This document shows positions 13,001-23,397 of a stretch of DNA of 64,000 nt, piece after piece; position 1 is the stretch's first letter; every line of letters starts with the position of its first letter. The notes below the pieces were generated by a model. It searched no databases. It had not been told where the DNA came from and was given only the letters and a program-made list of their open reading frames with translations. Origin of the DNA: Eudorina sp. 2006-703-Eu-15 (taxonomy: Eukaryota > Chlorophyta > Chlorophyceae > Chlamydomonadales > Volvocaceae). Where the stretch lies: NCBI GenBank assembly GCA_003117195.1, contig BDSI01000044.1, forward strand, positions 499,952-563,951, in the 5' to 3' direction. The position numbers and the translations under genes were made by a program.

Positions 13001-13446
13001 GCGGTGCGCGCTGCGGGAACTGGCGCCGGACGGGCTGCGGGCCGGGGAGCGGAGCGGGCAGCGGGCACGGGAACGCGCCGATCGGGGGGACGGGGCGCCG
13101 CCGTTGCTGGTGTCCCGCTGGCCGGGGGCGCTGGGACGGGCGCGGGCCCTGCCTGCGGCGCAGGGTGAGGGCGAGGCTCCCCTCTGCTTGGTTGCTGCGC
13201 AGCGGTTGCTGCGGGTCCGCGGACACCACAACCGGTGGCGCGCATCACCGCATCTGCGGGGCCGTCGTCGCACAGGTCGATGACCTGTCGATGGCTGCCG
13301 CCGTTCGGCGGGACCGGGCCAGTGCGCGCGGCGCCGTGAGCATCCGTTACACGCTCAAATTTGATAGTTGTTTGCCGCTTGGCCCGCTTAGGCGGAGGCG
13401 GTGCGATGATGATGTCGTCGTCCCCGGTGAGGTCTATGATATCCAT
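10061..13446 (-). CDS. NSE4: NSE4, kleisin subunit of the SMC5/6 complex
   Basis: Three exons (11622-13446, 11025-11302, 10061-10612) join in phase to give about 884 residues. NSE4 bridges the SMC5 and SMC6 heads in the nuclear DNA-repair complex that also carries the NSE2 SUMO ligase. The C-terminal Nse4 domain is clear: FAQTVENNHAVGHLLAEGAL, then VHFIIPLNMGDWREMCRR across the last intron. The N-terminal Nse4 region begins near residue 445 (MWKRLRDQERQLL). Residues 1-70 carry two SUMO-interaction-like motifs, IIDLTGDDD (3-11) and QVIDLCDDG (54-62), with a basic PKRAKRQ between them. About 370 residues of Pro/Ala/Gly low complexity follow, including PPPQ repeats encoded by the imperfect GGTGGTTGC-like repeat at 12530-12620. 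The whole is more than twice the length of plant NSE4. After the conserved domain there is a Gly/Ser/Ala tail; the stop at 10061 could instead be read as an intron, so the last ~60 residues are less sure. Confidence 0.88.
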
Positions 13447-13832
13447 GCCGTCAGCTCACCCAGAGGCAATCCTAAAAGGACCCAGTAATAACAACGGCAT
13501 ATAAGTGCTCGTAAAGGTAGCTCAGCAGTCCTTAGGGACAGTAACTGTGCGTGAGGCAGCAACCCTATGTAAGGTTGAGGAAGGGAGATAGAGTCGACGC
13601 CTGTAGAGTTTCATTTGTATGTATATTACTTTATGGCATCATTGAGCTCGAGATTTTCGTTGGGATGCTCTTCGGACAGCTTGTACAACAAAACACGGAG
13701 AGTCCGAAAGCACAACAAGCGCAGCATGACTTGAAACTCCCATTCATGAAGCCTGCTCGTTGCGGCCCCCCGATGATCTACAGCTTACTTGTATCGCTTA
13801 GCCGTTAAGGTACACACCGTTTCCCGTGTCGC
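13447..13832. promoter_or_regulatory. Divergent intergenic promoter region
   Basis: 386 bp separate the NSE4 start codon (minus) from the start codon of the tail-anchored beta-grasp gene (plus). A TATA-like CATATAAG lies near 13498. Both promoters presumably lie here. Transcription starts were not located. Confidence 0.5.
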
Positions 13833-16127
13833 ATGGCAAGCGCAAGGGCGCGAAGTGGTACCATAAGCAAGACAGACATGGTTAGTTTAGGCCCCAAAGT
13901 CTTAATCTTTCTTCTTTGCCTTCACCACGTCCACCGAACACTCGATCGTCGCCCGTGCCTTGGCGTTTGTGCAGGAAGCCAGCCGCTTGGTTTTTGTCTT
14001 TGTAAAAGATGTTCGACCGAAGAGGTAACACAAGTTCACAATGTTGCTGGGCACCAACACTCCTTGACAGTGCCGGGGTGGTTGCAGGAAAGTCGCTGTA
14101 CCGGTTCCGGACGGGTACACTTGGCAGGATTTTATTCAGCAGGTTAAAAACAAGCTTCGAATTTCGGGTGTCAGCGAGGTGTTCCTTGCATCGGTAAGCG
14201 GGATGTAAGGGACCGTTGCAAACCGTCGCAAGAGGACCAACTGCGATGGATCACCCCACGGGTCCGAACACCGTTGGACCCTGGTTATGCAGAGCGGCCA
14301 AAAGGTTACAAGCCTTGATGAGTTGCAAGATATCGACGAGCTGTGCGTTGTGGAGGTGAGCGCTGCGGAGTGGTCGTGCGGTGGCAGGGTTGCCGTCGGG
14401 ATGATGTTGGGGGCGGGTGGGAAACCGCGATGCCCCAACGTGACCAGGGCACCTGCACAAGCGCTCCTATCGGTAATCTTCTTTTTCCCTACGCGAACAC
14501 CGGATACGCACCCCTGGCTGACAGTCGCACTGCCCGGGGGCCCTACCTTCTCGTTGCCACAGGGTGTCGAACCCCATGCGCTCAACGGGCAAATGCCCCT
14601 GCCCAGCGAGGCCGCCCTACGCTCTGGTGAGAAGACGAACCCACGTGGTGGCCTTGGACGTTCGGGTTTTGGTGGGCTCCGAACCGCACCCCGGCCGCAT
14701 ATACCGATTGCGGCCGCGCTTGCATCACGGTTCCCTCTTGGTCCCTTTGGGCGGCGAGCCGCCCACTTGTTGTGCACCCTGATGCCGCGCACTAAATAAA
14801 AAATGGGAGGTGGGGGCCCGGGCACTCGTGGCAGCACATGGCTTGGCCTCTTCCAAGCCCCACCGATTGACTCATCACAGGGTTTGGGGCAGGCCAGCGA
14901 TTGATACTTTCGGTTGAACTGTTGACACCAGTTGATATCCGTTGACACCCGTTGATATCCATTTCCGCAGGAATGGCTCCGTCGACCTCGGAGATCCATC
15001 CCCAGGGGTCGGCGCAGTCGGAACCGAGGGCCCAGGTGAGCTCGCGTCCAACCCGGTTCGGGGCCGCGTTCGCAGCAGATATCTGGACGGCGGGTGCCGC
15101 GGTGTGCGTGTCGCGGTGTGGCAAGTGGGTTACCTCCGTGGCACCTGGCGGGCTCCTGGCGCGGGTTGACCCGGGGAGCGGCGGGTTACGTCAAGGACAG
15201 AAGGTCCATAGCATAGAACCTGCCTCTCTCGGTCAGCCCGACCAGCCTCTGCTCTCCATCCCTTGGTGATGTACTCGTCGGTCTTCTCGCCGGTTTGTCT
15301 GCAGCTGTTGGTGGATAGCAGCAAGCGCAAGGTGAGCGCCGTGGACGGCGGGAGCTCCACCGGCATCGTGGTGGACGACAAGAAGTATGCGAAGCGGCCG
15401 CCGGCGTGGAAGCGCACCCTGCAGCGATTCTTGCCGTCGCTCTTCCAGCCGGGGTTACCGATCACCACAAAGTGCGTTGCCGGGGCGCGGGTTACAGGCA
15501 GGGTGGGGCCGCAAGGGCGTGTAGGGTCAGTGGGATGCGCTGCAAGCTGCTTTGTCACATCATCGCAATAAATCGGGCCGGGGTCCCCGGGATGCACGGG
15601 TTTCCGGAGCCGGCTGGTACTCCGTGAACGTTGGCGTCCAGAGTGCCGGTTGAAAACCCGGTGTATGCGTCACATGACACCAATGCCTTGACTGCTCTTA
15701 AGTGCGCTTTCCTGGCTGGACATCATCTTTCAGTGCGGTGGGCCGTCGTCATTGTATCGCGTGCCTCTAGGGTTGAGCGGTTCACCCTCCCCCCCCCGAC
15801 CTTCACTCGGACCGTCGGTGGACCACCAGTGCTGTCCACCAGTGCACAACACCCACTGTGCCCGCTGAGACCCACCCGTGCGCGACGCGCTGCACAGAGC
15901 TTTCCTTGACCTCAATCACACCTCATGGGCACTGTGGCACAACCTGTGGGCTCCGCCGCAGGGACACGACAGGGCCGGAGGAGCGCGGATCGTCCGTGCC
16001 GGGGGCCCGGAGGCCGCGGCGGCGGCGGAGCGGCATGTCCGCCCGGGACATCCTATTGCTGCTGGCGATCTGCTGCTGCCTGGCGACACTATTCTGGTTC
16101 ATGAGGTCCAACGTGAAGTTGTCGTGA
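13833..16127 (+). CDS. Small tail-anchored protein with a doublecortin/ubiquitin-like (beta-grasp) domain
   Basis: Eight exons fit exactly in phase: 13833-13880, 13975-14024, 14088-14193, 14293-14355, 14563-14626, 14971-15035, 15305-15471 and 15962-16127. They give 242 residues. Residues 17-88 form a beta-grasp-like module: RLVFVFVKDVRPKRKVAVPV, then GYTWQDFIQQVKNKLRISGV and SGQKVTSLDELQDIDELCVV. The GKKVTSLDELQDG-type end is the hallmark of doublecortin domains, but the module is short and could be another ubiquitin-like fold. Next come a Ser/Pro/Glu-rich linker, a basic region (DDKKYAKRPPAWKRTLQRFL), an Arg patch (ARRPRRRRSG) and one C-terminal membrane segment (ILLLLAICCCLATLFWFM) with a nine-residue tail. 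This is the layout of a tail-anchored protein with its domain in the cytosol. I cannot name a partner or function. It is divergent from NSE4. Confidence 0.75.
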
Positions 16128-18501
16128 GCGTGCGCCGGACACAGCGGCGGGGCACGGGCGGCAGGCGGGGTGGCGAGGAATGCAGCTGCCCAAGGCGGTG
16201 GGGGGGGCGCTGCGGCCATGGCACGTTGGGACATGGCTGTACGACATGATGAGGGGGTGCTCGGCTGTGTGGCTTTGACTGGGGAAAGGCGAACGGGGCC
16301 AGGCTGGAGCACGGGGTACGGGCGTCTTGTGTGTGGAACGCGGAAGCGTGGGGTTGGGGGGTTTGGCGTGCCAGGGTTAGTCTCTGTGGCCGTCAAGCCC
16401 GGGGGCGTCTTTCCTGCCGCAGTCGTTTGAGCTGGTGACCTGTCAAGGGTGGCATACAAGCAGCCGGGGTCCAGTCTTGTGTCGGACGCTAGGGTTGGTT
16501 GGTCATAGGGCTTCCTGGCCGATGTGGGCCATGCCGGGTGGAAGAAGGGAGAGAAAAACAGAGAGCGGGGGGGACCCATTGCTACCCATTCAGTGACTTG
16601 TCGCGGTTCCGCTGTCTTGATTGACGTGAGGGGGCCCAGTGACGGGAGAGCGATCGCGGGCTGACCTCATGCGCCGGCGATGGTTGTGGTCGTATGTTGA
16701 GCGACAAGCGGCACGAGAAAAGCCTCCGTGCGCTTCTTCTGTTGCGGAAGGCATATGTCCAGAGGTTCAGCTCCTCCGCGCGGGTCGGTGCAGAAACAGG
16801 CATGCAGAATGGTGCGGTGGGCAAAGAAAGAAAGCATGCGGACCGGCATGCCAGCGCTTGGGCATATGGCTCCATCGTCTCCATCGTGATCCCATGGGGG
16901 GGAACAGCGGGCTGGTCGCTGGCTGCTGCAGCGCACCGGGCGAAGGCAGGGCTGATTGCCAACGTACACCGCCAGGAGCACGTGAACGCCCAGGGGCTTG
17001 GGGCGAAACGTGTTGCCGCCCGGGTGGTCGGGGCCCCAAGTCGCGGGCAGTGCAGTGCAGGGAGGGTGGTTCCCGGTGAGTGTGGTGTGCGGGGGTGCAC
17101 TTGCCGCGCAGAGGCACGGGTTAGCCGCAGTGCCCGCCCGGTGGCAGCGCGGTGCTTGGGCGCGTTGCGGCTGAGGTTGCCGGCAGCGGAGTCGAGGTAC
17201 GGGGCTGGGCAGCACAGTAGCATGTAGCAGGCTTGACACGTGGAAACGGCTGCTACCGTATAGGGCCCTGTGGATGCACTGGGCGGAACTCAGCACTCAG
17301 CAGCGGTGTAGTTAGTAGTACGTACTAGACGTCGGAGGTCACAGGTTTGCCCGGGTGTGACAGGATGCAGGACTCCCTTGTCCTAGTGGTTCGCGTTTAT
17401 CTAAAGCCGGTCGATGGCCTGACAGGTTGGGGAACACGTGGACATGTATCCAGTACAGCAGACCGGCGGCAACGGCAGCGGCTGACGTTCCACGCGGTCT
17501 GCGATGCCGAAGGGTTTGACGGGGGGGTTACCACGCCGAGATATATATGGCAGCATGGCAGGGGCAATATGACTTGCCTCGCGCATCCTTGCTGGTCATC
17601 AAGCGTCTTTTCTGGTCCTGCTGCTCTCGTGACTGCGGCACTGCACCTGACTGCTCTGGAAGCGAGCAGCCAAGCGGGTTGCCAGAGACGCGAAGTACTG
17701 ACGGGCTATGGGCTACTCGTGTGGTCCTATCGCGGAGTGCTATTGGGCACTCTTTACCTGATTGGGCAGGTGCCGTTTGTTGACCAAGATAGCACAAGCG
17801 CGCGGACTTTGCATCCCATCCAAGGGGAACACCCTGCAGGGAGCCATGCCGTCCGGACGACCGAGAACCACCATCACCAAAACAGCACTTGCACGTGCTG
17901 TGAAAAAAATATCAGACAGCTGAACAAAAGGCCGGAGCGTAACAAACCCGGAGGGTGATCAGTCAAGCTCTCTGCCTAACACCTCATACAATGACCGTAC
18001 CGTCACACAGCCAGCTAGTTGTAAACGATCGACTTGAGCCAGCCCAAGCCCTAGCATGTTAAACCTGGTTTAAGTCACGGTATCACCGTTAAGCGCTACG
18101 TCGAAGACCTCCGAATCAGTCAGTTCCTTCCGTATAACCGTATAACCCGCAAGCCTAACGCGCGCGCTCGCTTGTCAGGGTAGAGGCGCCCCGAACACCG
18201 GTACCAAACGCCACAAGGTTGTACAAAACGCCGGCAAGCGCCTCCGTGACCGTGGAGGAATCGATATTGCCCACAACCTCGGCCCCATACCGTCACCGCA
18301 ACCACCCCTTGCACACAGGTCCACCTACAGGACATCAATATCCCGTCCCGGGGGCCCTTCGCTAGTCCTTTACCCGAGCATCGCACCTTCCCCCCGGGTC
18401 GGGGTCGGGGTCGGGGCTGGCTGGTTCAGGGTATCCCCCCCCCTCGGGTACGTCGCCGCCGTCCCCCACGAGGCAAACCGGCGGTCGCCGTCGGCACCGC
18501 C
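16128..18501. other. 3' regions between two convergent genes
   Basis: This lies between the 3' ends of the tail-anchored gene (+) and IQUB (-). It has long but featureless open frames on both strands (for example 16582-17223 minus, 17347-17958 plus). A plus-strand TGTAA at 18020-18024 could serve as a polyadenylation signal, though it is far from the stop codon. No RNA gene or repeat was recognised. Confidence 0.4.
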
Positions 18502-21500
18502 TCACATCACCATCGTGGGCCGCGCGCCCAGGGTCGTGTTGGCCTTGGCGGTGGCCTTGCCCACCTTCTCGTACAAGTACGCCTCGAAGTCCATCGGCAC
18601 GATCTGGAAGCGCGTCGCCTCGGGGTTGAACTCGGGCGTCTCTATGAAGTTGAGGAAGAGCGAGGAGATGCGCTTGCGGAGGCCCTCCAGCACCTTGGGG
18701 TTGCGGCCGCGGTTGAGCAGGTCCGCCTCGCGGTCGATCAGGTCCACGATCTCGCGCGTGAGGTCGCAGTCAAACTCCTTGACGGTCCACTTGACGTGCA
18801 GCAGCACGTCCAGCCGCTCGTCCACCGTCAACAGCGGCAGGTTGAGGCCTGAGGGCGGGAATCGTGGGGGGTTTCCGGTGGCGAGGGAAGGAGGAGGAGG
18901 AGGAGAGAATGGTTCCAGGGACAGCGGAAGGAGGAGGGGCGAGGTACGAGTCTGGGCCGCGGTGAGAATACCCCCTCGAGGCCTATGTCCTGTTCCCCGG
19001 AGGGCCCATGGCCATGGCCCCTCCGCAGGAAGGCGAGTGTGCACACGCTGTCCTGCACGTCCTTCCGTACGTGCCGTACAAGCTCCTAAAACCCTTAGGG
19101 ACAGACAGGTCATGTATGTGAGTGAACCTTAACCCCGCTGCGGAATGTTATCGCCAGCGGCAGGGGGCGGACCACCCTTGCATGTACAAGCTTCCGCCTC
19201 CCTCCCCCTCTCACCGTTGTACAGCTGCTGCAGCTCCTTCGCGCGCGTGGTGAAGGGCGTGTGCACGTCCACCTTGCCGCCGTTCCGCAGCGCGAACTTC
19301 TTGGGCTTGGACATCTCGCTGAGCGTGTGCTGAATGCGGGACTCCTTGTTCTCCTGGTTCGCGTTGATCTTGAGCCGGTCGATGGTCTGAAGGGCGGATG
19401 GGGGTGTGGGTGCAGGTGTGGGTACGGGTGTGGGTACGGGTGTGGGTACCGGTGTGAGTACGGGTGTGGGTACGGACGGGCGTTTATTAAGAACGACAAT
19501 GCCGTCGCGCCGCCAAGCTTGAGAGGGTGTCATCTTTGCCCGGATGGGGATTCCACTGAAGCGACGAGTACATTCTGTTTTGCCGAAATCCGGTTAGTAC
19601 CCTGACTGCAGCTGCCGTACACTCGCTGTCCATCGCGGTCTGGTCCCATGGGTCATGGCCAGTCCGTAGAACGCCCCAGCCTGACCGCTACAGCTCGCGA
19701 TTGACATGGGATGCTACACCCACATGTCCAAGTCGGACAGGTCCCGCCATACATCCCTTTCGAAAACCCGCGCATACCTGCCAAGGTGCCGTACAGCCTC
19801 GCCGCCGTACTACAGTCCCGTAGCTGCCCGCCGTATGCCGTACGCCCCTCGACCCACAATGTGACGGTCACGGCGAACGGGTGCCTAGCTCTGATCCTTT
19901 ACTCAAGCCCACGCGGCCACCCACCCATTATGCCATGCAACAGTTCGATTCCCTACTCCATACTAAACCCACCCACCCACCCACGCATCCTCAGACAGCC
20001 TCCCAGGCACTTTACCCACCTGCAGCAACTTGGTCTCCTTATGCAGCAGCTGCTGCAGCACCTTCTGCTCCTGGTCCTTGGGCAGCCCAGCCTCCTTGAT
20101 CTTGCGCGTCTCCTGAAGCCGCCACGCCTCCAGCTCATTGTACAGCACCTCGAAGTCCGCTGCCGTACGCGGGTGCATGCGCCGCTGGATCTCCCGCCGC
20201 CGGTGCTCCTCCGCCTCCTTCTGCGCCGCCAGCTCCTGCTCGCGCAGGAACGCCTCGCGCTCCGCCTTCTTGCGCCGCAGGTACGCCGCCCGGCGCCGGC
20301 CCATCCAGCCGCGCACCCACCGCTGGATGCAGCGCGTCGCCGCCATCACGATCGCGTCCCGCTCGTCCGCCGTCTGGTAGCGGCCCGGCGTGACCTCCTT
20401 GTCGTACGTCTCGTCCAGCAGCACCCCCGGCCGCATCATCTGCGTCGCCTGCTCGCGCACCGTCTGTTGGCTGTGCTGCTTCACCTTGACGGTCTGGGTC
20501 TCGCGGCTGAGCTTGCGGTCCGCCTCGCTGTATTTGGGCGCCCGCGGCGTCTGGGTGCCGGCGTGGTGGTAGACGGCCCCCGTGCGTTTGTTGCGGAAGC
20601 CGCCCATGTAGGGCTTGGTCTCGCACTGGGTCAGGTCCATGAGCACCCGCACGAGGCGGTGGGGCATGCCCGGGCCCTGCTCGATCTCCACCTCGATGGC
20701 CTTCGCGGGGGTGGGGCGGGGGGGTGCGGGGGGGTGCGGGGCAAGCGGGCGGTGGTGTGCGAGGTTCGGGGGGACGGTGCTGGTGTCCAGGAGATTGAAT
20801 GTCCGAATGTCCAGTTCGGTCCAGGGAACGGCACCAAAACTGCGATTGGTCATGAGGGTTGGTCCAGCAGCAGCCACGGGCGGCTTGTGATTATGGGGTT
20901 CAGGAATGGATGGCGGCGGCCCGGTTCGCAAGGCTGGCAGGCGACGGTGAGCGACGGTCGACGGTTGCGCGGTGAGCGAGCGGGGATGAGGAAGCCGGAG
21001 TCCGGCGGCCCCTTGGCCTTGGCTGGTGTGCCGTACGAGGGTTCGATCGCGGACAGAGACGTGGGGCTCCACCAAAGCTGAAGTCAGCGCCGATGCACCG
21101 AGACGCCCTGCCTGCGCCCGGTGCTCCCTGTGCTGCAACCGTGCTCCATCACACACGCCCCTGAGCACGCTTGTAATACGGGTCCAGCCCCTTCCATCCA
21201 CAAGCATACGCCAGCCGGCCCCGTCGCCACCACAGGACACGACCAGCCAAACGCATCCACGTCAAGGGCGCGCAGGTCCCCCACCCACCCACCCACCCAC
21301 CCATGAGCACGTGCGTGTCCAGGTGCCGCACGACCCGCCGCCAACCCGCCGGCCCACTGACCACCCGTCGACCACTTGTGGCCTCTTCTGACACCTTTAC
21401 TTCCCCCGAAGGTCCCTGCTGTGGCACCTGCGAACGATTCTTCCATCGCCCAGCTTGGTGGTTGAGAGCCCCACGGGATGCCGCAAGGCCCAGTCCACAT

Positions 21501-23238
21501 TACAGCTGTCGGGCCGGTAGCCGCGCTCCCCCAGCCCGTCCCTTACCCCCCTCCCCCTGCGTTCACGGTGAACTGGAAACCCGCTTCCGCCCCCGCTTCA
21601 GCCGTGCACTGGCAGCGCGCCGTCCACTGAAGGACGCCGACCCTCCCGGGACCCGGCCCGCCTGGCCGCCCGCCCCCGATGTGCGGAGCACGCCATGCCC
21701 GTGGGTCAGCACCCCGCGCGTAGGGAGGGTGCTGCGGCTGCCGCAGCTCCAACGGGAGCTGGAGCCGCGCCGCCCCCCCATGGCAGCCATATTGCGGTGT
21801 ATCGCTCCGGCATGTGGAGCAGTCGGCGGCCACTGGCCGGTGAAGCCCCTTGCTGCCCCGCCCGAGGCCCCCTGTGTGAGGACCATGACCACCGGATGCC
21901 GCCCGACGAACCTCCCTGGCCTGGTCCTTCTCCAAAGCCGCTTCTCCCAACTGAGGAGCCGGGGGTTCCTTTGCATCCGCACGTGAGCTCCACCCGTGGC
22001 CAAGCCAATTTGGACGCACGGGCCCAAAGCCCGCGCCCCAAGCCGGCACAACCGCCCCTGGATCGACTACAGTTGGACACTGACCGCGAACCTGAAGCTG
22101 GCATGCGCAGAGGGCGGCAAGGCCTCTAGGAGGAGGGCCCCAATCAACGCCTCTCGAGGGCGCGCGCCTCACCTTGAGCCCGGGGGCGATGTACCGATCG
22201 ATGAGGGCGGGCGGCAGCGGCTGGTCCTCCGGGATTGTGGCCACGCCGGTCTCCGGACCGAAGACGAGCTGCTGCGTAGGCTGTAGCCCCATGGACGCCG
22301 GCGGAGGGTGTGGCTGTAGCGCCGGGACCGTGGAGGCGCTGCCGGGTCGCGAGCCCGGATGTAGCCGCCCCGAGCCGGGCTGCTGGTCCGCGAGGAGCCC
22401 CACGCTGTCCGGGGTGATGAGGGAGGCGGAGATCGGGCGGCTCCCCGGTGGGGAGCCACGGCGGACGCTGGCGGAGCCGGGCCGCGCCGAGCCGGGCCGC
22501 GCTGACCCAGGTCGGGCGGAGCTGGGCCGCCCGGAGGCGGGACGCGAGGTGGAGGCAGCCGGCTGATCTGGGTCGGCATCCGGCCCGCCGCTCCGTTGCG
22601 GCTCCTCATAGCCAGGATCGTACCCTCGCTCTGGTGGCGGGTCCTGCGGCTCTGCGTCCTGTGCTTCCCCGGCGACGAGTTGGTCGCCGTTGGCCGAGTC
22701 AGGTGGGAGGCCCTCGGCAGCGTCGGGTTCCGTTGCGGCGGGGGCGCCGTAGTCGTCATAAGTATTTGGCCCGGCATCCGACGGCTCCTCTGCTTGTGCA
22801 GCAGCGTCCTGATTGGAGGATGGTGCGTGGAAGGAAGAGGGGGAGCGAGGCTGACGGACGCGATGCATGCGACGACGGGGACGCGCTCGCCCGCTTTGCG
22901 GAAGACATCTCCTTACCTCTTCACCATAGCCGCTAGTTTGTGCTTGCTCCTCTCGTCCTGTGTAGGACGAAATGACGTCGGGCTGCTCCGACGGATGTAA
23001 CGTATTGGAACCCTCCTCCGCACGTTGTGTAAAAGGATCCACGCCACTAATAGAGTCGAGTCCATGATCTACTTGAGTTGGTGACGCAGTTTCTGGGCCA
23101 ACAGACGATGCCCGTCAGTCCGGCACGCCCAGCCTTATGCGAGCTCACAATGATTGACAACTTACCAGCTTGATTATCTGCGTCATTGTAAGTCTGGTCG
23201 GCCTCGGGTTCACCAACCTCTGCCTCTGGGTCGCTCAT
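18502..23238 (-). CDS. IQUB: IQUB/FAP253-like radial-spoke protein
   Basis: Five exons fit in phase: 23166-23238, 22173-23071, 20020-20700, 19215-19386 and 18502-18848. They give 723 residues. The C-terminal two thirds matches the IQUB family: KPYMGGFRNKRTGAVYHHAG, then VTPGRYQTADERDAI, an IQ motif (CIQRWVRGWMGRRRAAYLRR, about residue 448), a long charged helix, DFEVLYNELEAWRLQETRKI, KVDVHTPFTTRAKELQQLYN and DERLDVLLHVKWTVKEFDCD followed by LEGLRKRISSLFLNFIETP. From the literature, IQUB/FAP253 sits in the axoneme at the base of radial spoke RS1. The N-terminal 320 residues are acidic and Pro/Ser-rich with tandem RPGSA repeats (about residues 180-200). No ubiquitin-like domain is visible where animal IQUB has one, although the 1.47-kb intron 2 could hide an exon. 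Its start codon is 160 bp from the PP2C stop codon. Confidence 0.9.
19403..19475. repeat. 12-bp minisatellite in IQUB intron 3
   Basis: About six imperfect copies of GGTGTGGGTACG on the plus strand. On the sense (minus) strand this is C-rich, and it ends about 16 bp upstream of the acceptor of exon 19215-19386. Confidence 0.8.
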
Positions 23239-23294
23239 GGTCTCCGTCGGAAATTAATCAACGGATGATTATTGTAGAAATCGCAGCATATATG

Positions 23295-23299
23295 TTACA
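23295..23299 (-). terminator. Putative TGTAA polyadenylation signal of the PP2C gene
   Basis: TGTAA on the minus strand about 100 bp past the PP2C stop codon and only about 57 bp before the IQUB start codon. Confidence 0.5.
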
Positions 23300-23397
23300 A
23301 CAAGAAACATATTGAATAAGGAATTTTGCAACCCGCAAATGTCATCACAACCGTTTCTAAGGCCGTACTAATTCAAGCAGTACTGCATTTCTTTCTT

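Noticed and set aside
11966..13168. A 400-codon plus-strand frame rich in Gly/Ala/Val
   Set aside because: It is antisense to the low-complexity linker of NSE4.
14136..14999. A 287-codon minus frame
   Set aside because: It is antisense to the introns and small exons of the plus-strand tail-anchored gene, whose exon chain is far better supported.
16582..17223. A 213-codon minus frame
   Set aside because: No family resemblance, Arg/Pro/Ser-rich shadow composition, and located where 3' UTR is expected.
21543..22172. Continuation of the IQUB exon 2 frame to 21543
   Set aside because: A strong donor (CTCAAG|GTGAGG) ends the exon at 22173, and the next exon joins in phase. The remaining frame looks like open intron.
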